Positions 7,637-16,281 of a DNA stretch of 19,416 nt are shown here, one piece after another. The stretch covers positions 1 to 19,416 of the forward strand of contig JAHHTL010000041.1 in assembly GCA_020024635.1 (NCBI GenBank). Direction: 5' to 3'. The DNA is from Ruminococcus sp. GTDB lineage: Bacteria; Bacillota; Clostridia; Lachnospirales; Lachnospiraceae. Under the pieces are notes generated by a model that was not told where the DNA came from, made no database searches, and was given only the letters and a program-made list of their open reading frames with translations. Made by a program: the position numbers and the translations under genes. Each line of letters opens with the position of its first letter. Positions within the stretch are counted from its first letter, which is position 1.

Positions 7637-7675
7637 TATAAACTTTAGTTTATATTATTCCTGTGTCATTTTCAA
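7637..7675 (-). promoter_or_regulatory. rpiR promoter with an 18-bp palindrome over the -10
   Basis: A perfect inverted repeat TATAAACT-TT-AGTTTATA occupies 7637-7654. On the minus strand a -35 TTGAAA (7670-7675) lies upstream, and any matching -10 (TAAACT at 7647-7652 with a 17-bp spacer, or TATAAA at 7649-7654 with 15) falls inside the palindrome. This suits an autoregulatory operator. The sequence differs from the palindromes near the GH95 promoter apart from a shared AAACTTT. Confidence 0.45.
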
Positions 7676-7707
7676 CATTTACATGGTTTCTGAAAGGGTG
7701 TTTTAAC

Positions 7708-9705
7708 TTATTCTAATACTGTCATCTGATGGCAATCTACTTTTGGGACTGTATATCTTACACCATTTTTCTCCTGTATAAATGGTATTTCTATCATTTG
7801 CGGTGCAAGAGATACTTTTGTGATCGCCTTTTCCACTTTTACACTAACTTCTATATCATATACCGGTACGACATCTTCTATCACCTCAACTGTGCTTGTA
7901 TTTCCTCCAAAAGAGTACTGCCCTCTGTTGGTTGTATGTGCAAAAACAAAATGCTGAATATATCTGTCATGATCTTTCTGATATGTTAATGTGGTTACCC
8001 CTCTGTCAGGGAAGTTTGTCTGTATTGTTTTTTCTTCTCCTAACAACTGATCAAGTGCATGCAATACAAGTTCTTTATTATGAAGTGAACCATTCTTCGC
8101 ATAATCAGAAAAAATTTCCCAGCTGATATAAGCTGTATTATCCGAGATTACAGCGGCTGCTTCTCTTGTTTGCGGATCATTTGGTGTATGTTGATGAGAG
8201 CAGAAGGAATACACATCTCTGTTAAAGTATGTCCCTTCTTTTTCAGCAAAAAGTTCTCCTTTCACTTGCTTTATTCTATGGCTCTGTCCATACATTACAT
8301 GGGCTGATTTCCCTGTGGCAAGTTCAAATTTGGGTACAAGATAATCCGGATTGAATTTCCCTTTTCCAAGATATTCCACCCCGAAATCTAACACAAACGC
8401 TTCCTTATTAATAGCAAGTCCACTCTGTCCTGATGCAAGAATTTTTCCCCCTGCATTCAGATACTCTTCCAGACGTTTTTTTAGCGCTGTATTTAATTTT
8501 ATTACATCCGGAAGAATAATAAGTTTATAATCATTAAAATCACATTCAAGATCTATAAATGAATAAAGATAGTTTCCTTCCAGGAGCATTCTGTTTACTC
8601 CAATATCGCTATGTCTGTGTTCCTCTCTGTTTGAAACCTTTGCATTAACTGCTTCTTCCCCCAAAACAGCAATGTCAGAAAGATTTTTTGCTCCTTTACA
8701 CCATTCTTCTTTTTCTTCCACTTCTTTATATGCCTTACCAATCAGTTCGTATGTACTTTTGTCAAGTTTTCCAAGAGGATGAAGCTGATCACCTATAGAG
8801 CATTTTGCTCCAAGAGAAAGTAACAGACTGGTCTCATATTTAAGAGCATTTGGATGTTTAAACCCTCCAAACTCTCCCCATGAATTGTGAAATTTTCCTG
8901 TCATGCCAAGGTAATCTTTCCCAAAATTTCGTACATAAGCTGCAGACATTGGAAAATGATCATATCCCCATCCGCCTGTAGGAAGACTTTCTAATTCTAA
9001 ATGCGAATCATAATTAACAAGATCTCTCCTTCCTCTTGTAATGTGGCCGGCATTATGGAAGATTGTACAAGTATCACTATATTGTCTAACTATAGCTTCC
9101 ACTTTTTCCGCATAGTTTCTATATACAATTTCCGCTTGTTCCATTACCGCTTCCATATCTCTTGGATCTTTGTTTCTATTTAGAATATCTTGGCGGCATT
9201 TGGAACAGTAGCATGGGTGAACTGCTGCAATATCAAGAAAGATCCCTTCCGGCTGATACTTCTGCATTACTTCCTCAATCTGTGCAAGAAGAAGATCCAT
9301 ATAGCCCGTGTTAAAGCACATTAAATGAAACCCTGCTTCATGCACAAACCCATTTACCCATGTAGTAGTCTCATCTGCCTGCCTTGATAACCATTCTGGA
9401 TGGCGTACAGCTTCTTTTTCATCCAGTCCGGCTGAAATGTAAACTGGTGTTTTTACATTTATCTCTTTACATGCATCTATCTGCGCTTTCAGAAGATCAT
9501 ATTTAAGATTTGGATGCATTTCATTTCTTTTAGTTGGGTGGTATGACCACCCGTGATGGCATTTTGAAAAAACTGTAATGGAATCCACATGCCCAATTTT
9601 AAGAGTGTCCTGCCATTCTTTTTTATCAAAACTTTCGCCAATGTATTTTATTTTTTCTGATGTATGAAAATCAAGATGAACCTGTCTGAATCTTAAATCA
9701 CTCAT
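7708..9705 (-). CDS. GHL6 / GH151-type glycoside hydrolase, putative alpha-L-fucosidase
   Basis: Intracellular enzyme of 665 aa without a signal peptide. The opening RFRQVHLDFHTSE and the block GKFHNSWGEFGGFKHPNALK at 271-290 are typical of the hypothetical glycosyl hydrolase 6 group, which to my knowledge includes the GH151 alpha-L-fucosidases. Residues 1-340 form a TIM-barrel domain with EGIFLDIA (Asp158), then a Cys cluster C-Y-C-S-K-C (165, 167, 170), and HLELES near 235-240. Residues 340-560 look like the GH42-type trimerization (amidotransferase-like) domain (IILPDVIKLN, YLNAGGKILASG). A beta-rich tail ends the protein. It starts 10 bp after the permease stop as last gene of the ABC operon, so it most likely cleaves the imported oligosaccharide. 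No terminator is visible after it. The fucosidase assignment is by family only. Confidence 0.75.
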   Translation of the reverse strand: MSDLRFRQVHLDFHTSEKIKYIGESFDKKEWQDTLKIGHVDSITVFSKCHHGWSYHPTKRNEMHPNLKYDLLKAQIDACKEINVKTPVYISAGLDEKEAVRHPEWLSRQADETTTWVNGFVHEAGFHLMCFNTGYMDLLLAQIEEVMQKYQPEGIFLDIAAVHPCYCSKCRQDILNRNKDPRDMEAVMEQAEIVYRNYAEKVEAIVRQYSDTCTIFHNAGHITRGRRDLVNYDSHLELESLPTGGWGYDHFPMSAAYVRNFGKDYLGMTGKFHNSWGEFGGFKHPNALKYETSLLLSLGAKCSIGDQLHPLGKLDKSTYELIGKAYKEVEEKEEWCKGAKNLSDIAVLGEEAVNAKVSNREEHRHSDIGVNRMLLEGNYLYSFIDLECDFNDYKLIILPDVIKLNTALKKRLEEYLNAGGKILASGQSGLAINKEAFVLDFGVEYLGKGKFNPDYLVPKFELATGKSAHVMYGQSHRIKQVKGELFAEKEGTYFNRDVYSFCSHQHTPNDPQTREAAAVISDNTAYISWEIFSDYAKNGSLHNKELVLHALDQLLGEEKTIQTNFPDRGVTTLTYQKDHDRYIQHFVFAHTTNRGQYSFGGNTSTVEVIEDVVPVYDIEVSVKVEKAITKVSLAPQMIEIPFIQEKNGVRYTVPKVDCHQMTVLE

Positions 9706-9715
9706 TTCTTTTAAC

Positions 9716-10546
9716 CTATCCTTTCACCGCTCCTGCTGTTGCACCTTCTACAATGTATTTCTGGCATGCTAAATATAAAATCGTAATCGGTAGTGCTGTT
9801 AATACAAGGTCCGCAAATACATAATTCCAATTGCTTGAATACTGGCCAAAGAAATTGTACACTGTCAAAGGCATAGTCCATTTAGAGGATGTATTAAAGA
9901 AGTATAATGGCACCATGAATTCGTTCCATGCACCCATGGCTGTTGTAACAAGTACTGTTGCCATAATCGGTTTCAGTAATGGAAGAACAACCACAAAAAA
10001 CATTCTTACCGGTGTTGCTCCGTCTATAAATGCTGCTTCATCTAATTCTCTCGGCACATTTTTTATGAATCCTGTTAACGTAAATATTGTCCATGGCAAC
10101 AACATCGCTGCTTCAACACAGATAACCCCAATAAACGTTCCCGTCAGATTTAATGCTTTTAATAACCCAAAGGTTGTTACAATTTGAATCGGGCATACCA
10201 TACCAAGTAAAAACAGGTTATATACAAAAGCTGTAAATTTTGTCTGTTTTCTTGAAATTATAAATGCACATAAACTTCCACTTATAAGCACAATCACTGT
10301 TACAGCTACTGTAATCATTGTACTGTTCCAGAAAGCTCTTGCGATTCCTCCCTCTTTCACTACATATGCATAGTTATCAAAATGCCATTGTGTTGGCAGA
10401 CTTAAACGAAACTGCTGCGCTTCTGCAGGATTTTTTACTGATCCTAAGATCATAATCAACAGAGGGATGATGATGGTCAGACTCACAATGACCATTACCG
10501 CTGTACAGATTAACTTTGTGAACTTTTCTTTTGATTGTCTTTTCAT
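9716..10546 (-). CDS. Sugar ABC transporter permease (MalG/CUT1 type)
   Basis: Inner-membrane permease of 276 aa with about six hydrophobic segments. The ATPase-docking loop DEAAFIDGATP is at residues 169-179, followed by VVVLPLLKP. Typical CUT1 features are P-QWHFDNY in the first periplasmic loop and the NEFMVPLYF stretch at 208-217. Its ATG shares one base with the stop codon of the preceding permease gene (TAATG), which means coupled translation. The cargo cannot be read from the permease; the downstream GH151-type gene suggests a fucose-containing oligosaccharide. This permease is clearly different from the UgpE-like protein at 949-1785, so the two importers are not recent duplicates. Confidence 0.87.
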   Translation of the reverse strand: MKRQSKEKFTKLICTAVMVIVSLTIIIPLLIMILGSVKNPAEAQQFRLSLPTQWHFDNYAYVVKEGGIARAFWNSTMITVAVTVIVLISGSLCAFIISRKQTKFTAFVYNLFLLGMVCPIQIVTTFGLLKALNLTGTFIGVICVEAAMLLPWTIFTLTGFIKNVPRELDEAAFIDGATPVRMFFVVVLPLLKPIMATVLVTTAMGAWNEFMVPLYFFNTSSKWTMPLTVYNFFGQYSSNWNYVFADLVLTALPITILYLACQKYIVEGATAGAVKG

Positions 10547-11427
10547 TACAGATTCACCTCCCTCTTCTTTAATCCTTTGTTAACAAGAACTCCAATTACA
10601 GAAATTAAAACAAATAATATCAGTCCCATAGCTGTTGATCTACCCAGAAGACCTTTGGAGAATTCTTTGTAAATATAGGTCCCTAAAACTTGCGTGGAAT
10701 TTCCAGGTCCCCCTCCTGTCAATACATAAACCTGCTCGAACACTTTAAATCCACCAATTACATTCATGGTAACAACGACTGTAAATGCAGGAGCAAGTAA
10801 TGGGAATGTAATATTTTTCAATCTCTGCCATGCATTAGCCCCATCAATCTTCGCAGCTTCCATATATTCTTTTGGAATCCCCTGCAACCCTGCAAGGAAG
10901 ATGGCCATTGCAAAGCCTGACCATTTCCATATCTGCATAACAATAACGGAATCAAACGCTGTGTCTGGATTTCCAAGCCAGTCCTTCGCAAGATTTCCCA
11001 AGCCTATAAACGTAAGAAACTGATTGAAAACACCCTGATCCATTTTTAATATTGAAGTGAATACAATACCGATTACAATAAGACTTAATACGGCTGGTAA
11101 ATAAAAAATTGTTCGGAATGTGCTTTTCCAAAAGACCATACTGTTTAATATAAGAGCCAGTATTAATCCAATAACAATGATGAAAAGGGTTGTTATCACA
11201 GCAAACTGAACTGTATTTTTCAATGCCAGTAGAAAATATTCATCCCGAAATAAATACTGAAAATTTTTAAAACCGATCCATTTCGGTTCATACAATCTGT
11301 TGATATTCCAATCCGTAAAACTCATTACAAAACCGGCAATAATCGGAATTCCAAAAAAAACAAGAAATAAAACTATGGCTGGATAGGTCAAATAATTTGG
11401 ATAAAATTTTTTACTGTTTTTGCTCAT
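10546..11427 (-). CDS. Sugar ABC transporter permease (MalF/UgpA-like, CUT1 type)
   Basis: Inner-membrane permease of 293 aa. Six hydrophobic segments are visible; the EAA loop MEAAKIDGANAWQRLKNITF is at 189-208, and the conserved LTGGGPGNSTQVL follows near residue 238. AGGAAGGA precedes the ATG at 11425-11427. It lies 25 bp after the binding-protein gene and overlaps the next permease gene by one base. The gene order binding protein, MalF type, MalG type, hydrolase is standard for CUT1 oligosaccharide importers of Firmicutes. No ATPase gene is present in the operon, as is usual for CUT1 systems that share one MsmX-type ATPase. Confidence 0.87.
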   Translation of the reverse strand: MSKNSKKFYPNYLTYPAIVLFLVFFGIPIIAGFVMSFTDWNINRLYEPKWIGFKNFQYLFRDEYFLLALKNTVQFAVITTLFIIVIGLILALILNSMVFWKSTFRTIFYLPAVLSLIVIGIVFTSILKMDQGVFNQFLTFIGLGNLAKDWLGNPDTAFDSVIVMQIWKWSGFAMAIFLAGLQGIPKEYMEAAKIDGANAWQRLKNITFPLLAPAFTVVVTMNVIGGFKVFEQVYVLTGGGPGNSTQVLGTYIYKEFSKGLLGRSTAMGLILFVLISVIGVLVNKGLKKREVNL

Positions 11428-11452
11428 ATTATTTCCTTCCTAAAAAGAGAAT

Positions 11453-12793
11453 CTAAAATCCTTCAATTCCCTGCTGCTGCATATAGTCAACATACTGTTT
11501 TTGAAATGTTTCAAATACTTCTTCTGGTGTTTTCACTCCCGAAGCTGCTTCTACATAGTAGTTCCAAAGATCAGGCCAGATTGCACTTGCAAGAGCCATC
11601 TGATCATTTAACTCATATGTGTAATTTCCTGTTGCAATATATTCGTCTACTAAACTCTGGATACACTCTGCTGATTCTCCCCCATCTGTATCATTTAATG
11701 CCGGGAATCCTGGTTTTGTTTTATAATAAATATTCTGAATTTCAGGAGATGACCATGCCTCTAAAAACGCCTTGGCAATCCCAACCTGTTTTCCTTCCGA
11801 AGGAACAAACAATCCTTGAACATATGCTCCTGTTGGAAGCATATCTACATCGTTAAACGGAATGACAAATGAGCCCAAATTTGCATTTGGATATTTGGTT
11901 AATGCATCCACCACACAACCTTCGATTGTAAGATACATTGCTGCCTGTCCTGTTCCTAATTTTTCTGCTGCTGTATCATATCCCGCTGATAAATGATCTT
12001 CATTTACATAGCCGCCGTTGATTAAATCGACATAATCGCTTAATACATCTGTAAATGCCGGTACATCCGTAAACTTCGTTTCATTTTTAAGAATAGAATC
12101 ATAAACGTTAGAAGCGTTGTCTCCTAATGTCACAGGGACACCGGCTGTCATAAAGATCTGGGTTGTCCATGTGTCAGCGTTTGTCATATATAATGGGGTA
12201 ACATCTGGCGCTTTTGCTTTGACTGTATCAAGGATGTCGATGAATTCCTGATAGGTTGTGGGATGCGGATCTTCGATTCCACAGCTTGAAAGAACATCTT
12301 TATTGTAATATACAGCCATGTATGTAGATGAGGACTCTTTTGGAAGTGCATAATGTTTTCCATCCTCTTTATCTTTTACCAGATCTGGGTTAATTAATTT
12401 CTCAACCCATGGCTGGTCACTTAAATCTTCACAATATTTCGCCACTCCAAGTTCTTCATTGTGTGTCGGATAGTTGTATTCAAATACATCTGGAACTTCT
12501 GCCGTTGAAAGCTTTACTTTTAATAGGGAGTAATATTCGTTATCTGGTACAACCTGAAATTCCACTTCACATCCATATTTCTCCTTCATTGCTGCTGCCA
12601 TTGTATTATATTCTTCGAAGAATTTACCCTGACTTGTTAAGAATGAGATTTTCTTTCCCTTAAGATCTTCAACCGTTGCTGCTGCCACTGGTTCTTTACT
12701 GGTTTCTTTTTGGGTCCCGCATCCTGCCATAGTTAGAACCATGGTTGTTACAATGCCTCCGGCAATCAGCGATTTCACTAATTTTCTTTTCAT
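11453..12793 (-). CDS. Extracellular sugar-binding lipoprotein of a CUT1 ABC importer
   Basis: Substrate-binding lipoprotein, 446 aa with the start chosen here. An upstream in-frame Met at 12892 would add 33 residues, but the ATG at 12791-12793 has a strong AAGGAGGA site 6-7 nt before it and begins a proper signal peptide (MKRKLVKSLIAGGIVTTMVL, then TMAGC with Cys25 as the lipid-modified residue). The upstream option would also run into the promoter. Features of family 1 binding proteins follow: FLTSQGKFFEEYN, SLLKVKLSTAEVPDVF, and YYNKDVLSSCGIEDPHPTTY. A C-terminal domain rich in Trp/Tyr (WPDLWNYYVEAASG) ends it. First gene of the four-gene operon ending in the GH151-type enzyme, and divergent from the yesMN-like pair, which probably activates it. 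Confidence 0.9.
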   Translation of the reverse strand: MKRKLVKSLIAGGIVTTMVLTMAGCGTQKETSKEPVAAATVEDLKGKKISFLTSQGKFFEEYNTMAAAMKEKYGCEVEFQVVPDNEYYSLLKVKLSTAEVPDVFEYNYPTHNEELGVAKYCEDLSDQPWVEKLINPDLVKDKEDGKHYALPKESSSTYMAVYYNKDVLSSCGIEDPHPTTYQEFIDILDTVKAKAPDVTPLYMTNADTWTTQIFMTAGVPVTLGDNASNVYDSILKNETKFTDVPAFTDVLSDYVDLINGGYVNEDHLSAGYDTAAEKLGTGQAAMYLTIEGCVVDALTKYPNANLGSFVIPFNDVDMLPTGAYVQGLFVPSEGKQVGIAKAFLEAWSSPEIQNIYYKTKPGFPALNDTDGGESAECIQSLVDEYIATGNYTYELNDQMALASAIWPDLWNYYVEAASGVKTPEEVFETFQKQYVDYMQQQGIEGF

Positions 12794-12812
12794 GTTTCCG
12801 TCCTCCTTAATG

Positions 12813-12879
12813 ATTATACTCAAATTATACAATTTGGCTTTTCTTTTCCAATGGAAATTTTTGTGCAAAAATATGGAAA
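12813..12879 (-). promoter_or_regulatory. Promoter of the ABC-GH151 operon with direct repeats for an AraC-type activator
   Basis: On the minus strand -35 TTGGAA (12846-12851) and -10 TATAAT (12824-12829) are 16 bp apart; a second TATAAT lies at 12813-12818. ATGGAAA (plus strand) occurs at 12851-12857 and 12873-12879, 22 bp apart, two helical turns. The nearer copy touches the -35 and is part of the palindrome TTTCCAATGGAAA (12845-12857). This is the layout of an AraC-family activator site, probably for the divergent YesN-like regulator. Confidence 0.5.
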
Positions 12880-12893
12880 AAAGTAGAATCAAA

Positions 12894-12921
12894 TTGTAGA
12901 ATTCATCTGTTTTGCTATAAT
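12894..12921 (+). promoter_or_regulatory. Promoter of the histidine kinase / response regulator pair
   Basis: A perfect -10 TATAAT (12916-12921) lies 16 bp after TTGTAG (12894-12899), a poor -35. It starts close to the repeats assigned to the divergent operon, so the same regulator could act on both. The ATG at 12958 follows AAAGG (12941-12945), a modest ribosome site 12 nt upstream. Confidence 0.5.
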
Positions 12922-12957
12922 AAACATATCTCTCAAAAAGAAAGGTTTCCTCATAGA

Positions 12958-14715
12958 ATGAAAAAAATAAATTATCCTTTTCACACCAGACTTTTTATTA
13001 ATATTTCTACTGTTGTAATATTCATAATCAGTCTCTGCACCGGAATCGTGTCCTGCACTCTCTACAAAAATCTGATGCATGAAAATCGAACTTCCCAAGA
13101 GCAGATCACGGTAACGACCGGCCAGCTGATTGATAAATTAATTGATGATATGGACAATCTTGCACTATTTATTTCATCAAATCCGAATGTTACCAATGCA
13201 TTTTCTTCCCTGTATTTTGACAATACAATAGAAAATCCTCAAAAATATCTTTCAAATGCAGTTATGGATACGCTTACCGCAGTAACGATTCCCAACAGCT
13301 CGACTCGATTCCGAATTAATCTCTTTAATCAGAAAGGGAATTTTCTAACCACCGGAATCCCTGTAAATTTTTCAGTGTTAAATAATCATGTATCAAATCC
13401 TGATTATCAAATGTGGTACTCCTCTCTGCCACTAAATCAATGTAAGCCTTTTCTTCTTTTTGCTGAAGAAGATTATTTAACCGTAAAGCCCCAAAAATTT
13501 GTATCTTTGTATCGCGAAATTTTTCATCCTTCCCATTTAAGTCTTGGGGTTGGTATTGTGGAAATACAATGTCCCGAAAGCCTGTTTCTAACTATTTTAG
13601 ATACGAATGCACCCTATTCTTACAATATCCTAGATCAGAATGGAACTCCTTTGATTACAAACAGATCACAGGAAGATTCTTCTTCTGATCCCAAAAACTA
13701 CATCCTTACAAAACAAGAGTTAAATTGCGGATACACTCTTTGCCTCTACCAATCTAAGATTTCTGTGTACCGTCTTATACTGCCATTTGTTTTCTCACTT
13801 ATACTTACAAGTCTCTTGATTTTATCAATCATGACATATGTGATCTTTGTTATCGCAAAGCACACTACAAAGCCATTATGCACACTGATCAAACAGATCG
13901 AAACTGTGTCATTAGACAATCTTAAAATCGATACTTCAAAGAAAACCGGTATAAATGAAGTTGACAAATTATACAAGTCATTCTCACAGATGTGTAACCG
14001 TTTGACCGTATCCATTGATGAAAATCTGAGGATTAAATCCTGTGAATTAAGATCCAATCTCATTGCTCTTCAGTCACAAATGAATCCTCATTTTCTTTAT
14101 AATACACTGGCAATCATCAAAGCCATGACCAAAGAAAATAACACGAAACAGATTTGTAATATTTGTGATTATCTTTCAAAGATGCTCCGCTACGCTTCTT
14201 CACATGAGCAGTCACTCGTATCTTTGGATACGGAACTTGAGCAGTCTGAATTATATTTAAAATTAATGAAAATACGTTACGAAGATTTATTTGAATATAA
14301 GATAGACATACAACCCGGCTTTGATCCGACTTCTAAAAAAATCATCAAACTGTCTATCCAGCCTATTCTGGAAAACTGTTTCCAGCATGGGTTTAAGAAA
14401 GTACTGCCTATATGGAAAATTCATATAAAATGCTGGCAGACAGATTCCTACTGGTATCTCTCCATTTCCGATAATGGCTATGGTATTACTACAGAAGAAA
14501 TTGAGATACTAAAAAACAGAGTTTCCGAATTCCTAAACAATCCTTCGGATACCATTAACGAATTATCAATCGGAAAAATGGGGCTTATTAATACTATCGC
14601 ACGTCTTAATCTTTCTTTTAAAGATGACTTTTCATATAAAATATCTAGGCTAGAACACTGCGGAACTAAAATCGAATTGAGAGGAGTTAACTATGATGAA
14701 CATAATGATTGTTGA
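12958..14715 (+). CDS. YesM-type sensor histidine kinase
   Basis: Membrane sensor kinase, 585 aa. The first membrane helix is at about 11-33 and the second at about 272-299, leaving some 240 residues outside the cell, the size of a Cache-type sensor. A HAMP linker follows (300-352, with the typical E-V-D-L-Y-SF pattern). The His_kinase box is QMNPHFLYNTL with His378, and the ATPase part has ILENCFQHG (Asn473), ISDNGYGI (Asp505) and IGKMGLINTIARL. This is the YesM/LytS subclass, which pairs with AraC-type response regulators and commonly senses extracellular oligosaccharides, sometimes via the binding protein. It overlaps the regulator gene by 23 bp and is divergent from the ABC importer operon, its likely target. 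Confidence 0.92.
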   Translation: MKKINYPFHTRLFINISTVVIFIISLCTGIVSCTLYKNLMHENRTSQEQITVTTGQLIDKLIDDMDNLALFISSNPNVTNAFSSLYFDNTIENPQKYLSNAVMDTLTAVTIPNSSTRFRINLFNQKGNFLTTGIPVNFSVLNNHVSNPDYQMWYSSLPLNQCKPFLLFAEEDYLTVKPQKFVSLYREIFHPSHLSLGVGIVEIQCPESLFLTILDTNAPYSYNILDQNGTPLITNRSQEDSSSDPKNYILTKQELNCGYTLCLYQSKISVYRLILPFVFSLILTSLLILSIMTYVIFVIAKHTTKPLCTLIKQIETVSLDNLKIDTSKKTGINEVDKLYKSFSQMCNRLTVSIDENLRIKSCELRSNLIALQSQMNPHFLYNTLAIIKAMTKENNTKQICNICDYLSKMLRYASSHEQSLVSLDTELEQSELYLKLMKIRYEDLFEYKIDIQPGFDPTSKKIIKLSIQPILENCFQHGFKKVLPIWKIHIKCWQTDSYWYLSISDNGYGITTEEIEILKNRVSEFLNNPSDTINELSIGKMGLINTIARLNLSFKDDFSYKISRLEHCGTKIELRGVNYDEHNDC

Positions 14716-16228
14716 AGACGAGCCGCCAATTCTAAGGGAAATAAATTCCATAATTCTATCTTTTCCTGAAAACTATCATGTCATTAAATGCTGTTACAAT
14801 GGATATGATGCATTACAGTTTTTAGAAACCAACTATGATTCGGTAGACATTCTTCTTACAGATATTCATCTTCCTGTTGTAGATGGGCTGGAACTTTTGG
14901 AATCTGTTTCACAGAACTATCCTCATATTTTAGGTATTATCCTTTCCGGATATGGTGATTTTGAATATGCCCAAAAAGCGCTAAAACTTCGTGTATATGA
15001 TTATCTTTTAAAACCTATCGATGAAACAGAACTTCATAACGTCCTAAAGCGTTCCTATGAAAAAAAATGTATAGAAAATATAATGCCTGACAACTCCATT
15101 CATTCTGGTTCTTATCTCTCCGATGCCTCCAATCTCTCGCATTATTATCTTTCTTATATCTGTCTTGGTTCTTACCCCTGTAATACGTACAGATATTCGG
15201 AAACAATGGATAAAAAATGGAAAAAAATTGATGAAGACCATTTTCAGAAAATCTTTTCAGAAACCCGTAATACTTACTGGCTGATTAAAGGCTCTTCTTC
15301 CTCTGAAAGAACCTTGCTCGTATCTACAACTGAAAAAAACTTTTTAAACTTGTACCATACTCTAAACAAACTGATAAAAGAATTAACCGATAAAATACCT
15401 ATCACCATAGTCACAATCAATGAACCCGTTAACATCCATAATATTTCGTCTTATATTCAACAATTACAGAACGATTTACAGAAGAACATTCGATTTGCAA
15501 AGTCTCAACTTTTGTGTGATCCTTCTGATTCTGTGTGTAATATTGACATGAGTCGTTTTTACGCTAAAATAGATAAATTAGTTGCACTGTTTCAGTCCAA
15601 AAATATCGCCTTATTTGAAAATGAACTTCAATCCTGTTTACGTCTGATGCAAAAAAATGCTTTGACGCAGTCCTTAATTCAAAGGCTTCTTGATTTATTG
15701 TTTACACAGTGCTTTTCTTTGTGTGTTCCAAAAATCAACAAAGAAAAAGAACCTATTTGTACACCGGTAAACGATCTTTTATATTTGTCAACATCCTATG
15801 AGGCTTTGTACCGGAAATTAAAAGTTCATTTTACAGAACTCTTCCAGATGCTAAGTGAAGAAAATGATAACAACAATAAACAAATGATCTTGTTACGTAT
15901 CGATCATTACATCAAAGAGCATTATAAAGACCCGATCAACACCAAGCTTATTGCGGATTATTTTAATTTTACCCCTGCATATCTAAGTAAGATATTCCGT
16001 GAATATAAGAATGTTTCTCCCGCCGATTATATAACAACTCTGCGTATTGAAAAGGCAAAAGAACTACTTTCCTGTTCTAATTCTCTTTCAATAAAAGATA
16101 TCGCAGCATATATCGGTTATGAAGATTCTTTATATTTTAGTAAAGTATTTAAAAAATATACTGGCTATTCTCCCAAAAAATTTCAAACTGATAATAGCCA
16201 CATTCTAAATTCCTCCATAGATAAATAG
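14693..16228 (+). CDS. YesN-type response regulator with AraC DNA-binding domain
   Basis: Cytoplasmic response regulator of 511 aa. The receiver domain (1-125) has the acidic pocket Glu8-Asp9, phosphorylation site Asp57 in LLTDIHLP, Ser85 in ILSGYGDF and Lys107 in YLLKPID. A long middle region (130-390) has no recognised motif, as is usual for YesN. The C-terminal double helix-turn-helix of AraC type occupies about 405-500 (ADYFNFTPAYLSKIFREYKN; DIAAYIGYEDSLYFSKVFKK; TGYSP near the end). Two adjacent ATGs (14693, 14696) follow AGGAG at 14682-14686; either may start the protein. The start lies inside the kinase gene, so the pair is translationally coupled. Expected targets are the repeats in front of the divergent ABC operon. 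No terminator is visible after the stop. Confidence 0.92.
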   Translation: MMNIMIVEDEPPILREINSIILSFPENYHVIKCCYNGYDALQFLETNYDSVDILLTDIHLPVVDGLELLESVSQNYPHILGIILSGYGDFEYAQKALKLRVYDYLLKPIDETELHNVLKRSYEKKCIENIMPDNSIHSGSYLSDASNLSHYYLSYICLGSYPCNTYRYSETMDKKWKKIDEDHFQKIFSETRNTYWLIKGSSSSERTLLVSTTEKNFLNLYHTLNKLIKELTDKIPITIVTINEPVNIHNISSYIQQLQNDLQKNIRFAKSQLLCDPSDSVCNIDMSRFYAKIDKLVALFQSKNIALFENELQSCLRLMQKNALTQSLIQRLLDLLFTQCFSLCVPKINKEKEPICTPVNDLLYLSTSYEALYRKLKVHFTELFQMLSEENDNNNKQMILLRIDHYIKEHYKDPINTKLIADYFNFTPAYLSKIFREYKNVSPADYITTLRIEKAKELLSCSNSLSIKDIAAYIGYEDSLYFSKVFKKYTGYSPKKFQTDNSHILNSSIDK

Positions 16229-16281
16229 TAACTATTACAAAAAACGGCTCCTTCTCACCCCATCTTCCATACGACAAATTT

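Noticed and set aside
7655..7707. Terminator after the GH151-type gene
   Set aside because: Only a very short imperfect repeat (TTTC-A-GAAA) is present and no T run follows on the minus strand, so read-through into rpiR cannot be excluded.
12794..12892. 33-codon N-terminal extension of the sugar-binding lipoprotein from an upstream ATG
   Set aside because: The extension has no lipoprotein signal character, overlaps the promoter and repeats, and the internal ATG has a much better ribosome site directly before a lipoprotein signal peptide.
12889..13098. Minus-strand 69-codon frame at the start of the kinase gene
   Set aside because: It is antisense to the first codons of the kinase and the divergent promoters, with no recognisable product.
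16229..16281. Terminator after the response-regulator gene
   Set aside because: No GC-rich inverted repeat followed by a T tract could be found; the T-rich part belongs to the phased repeats before ppx.
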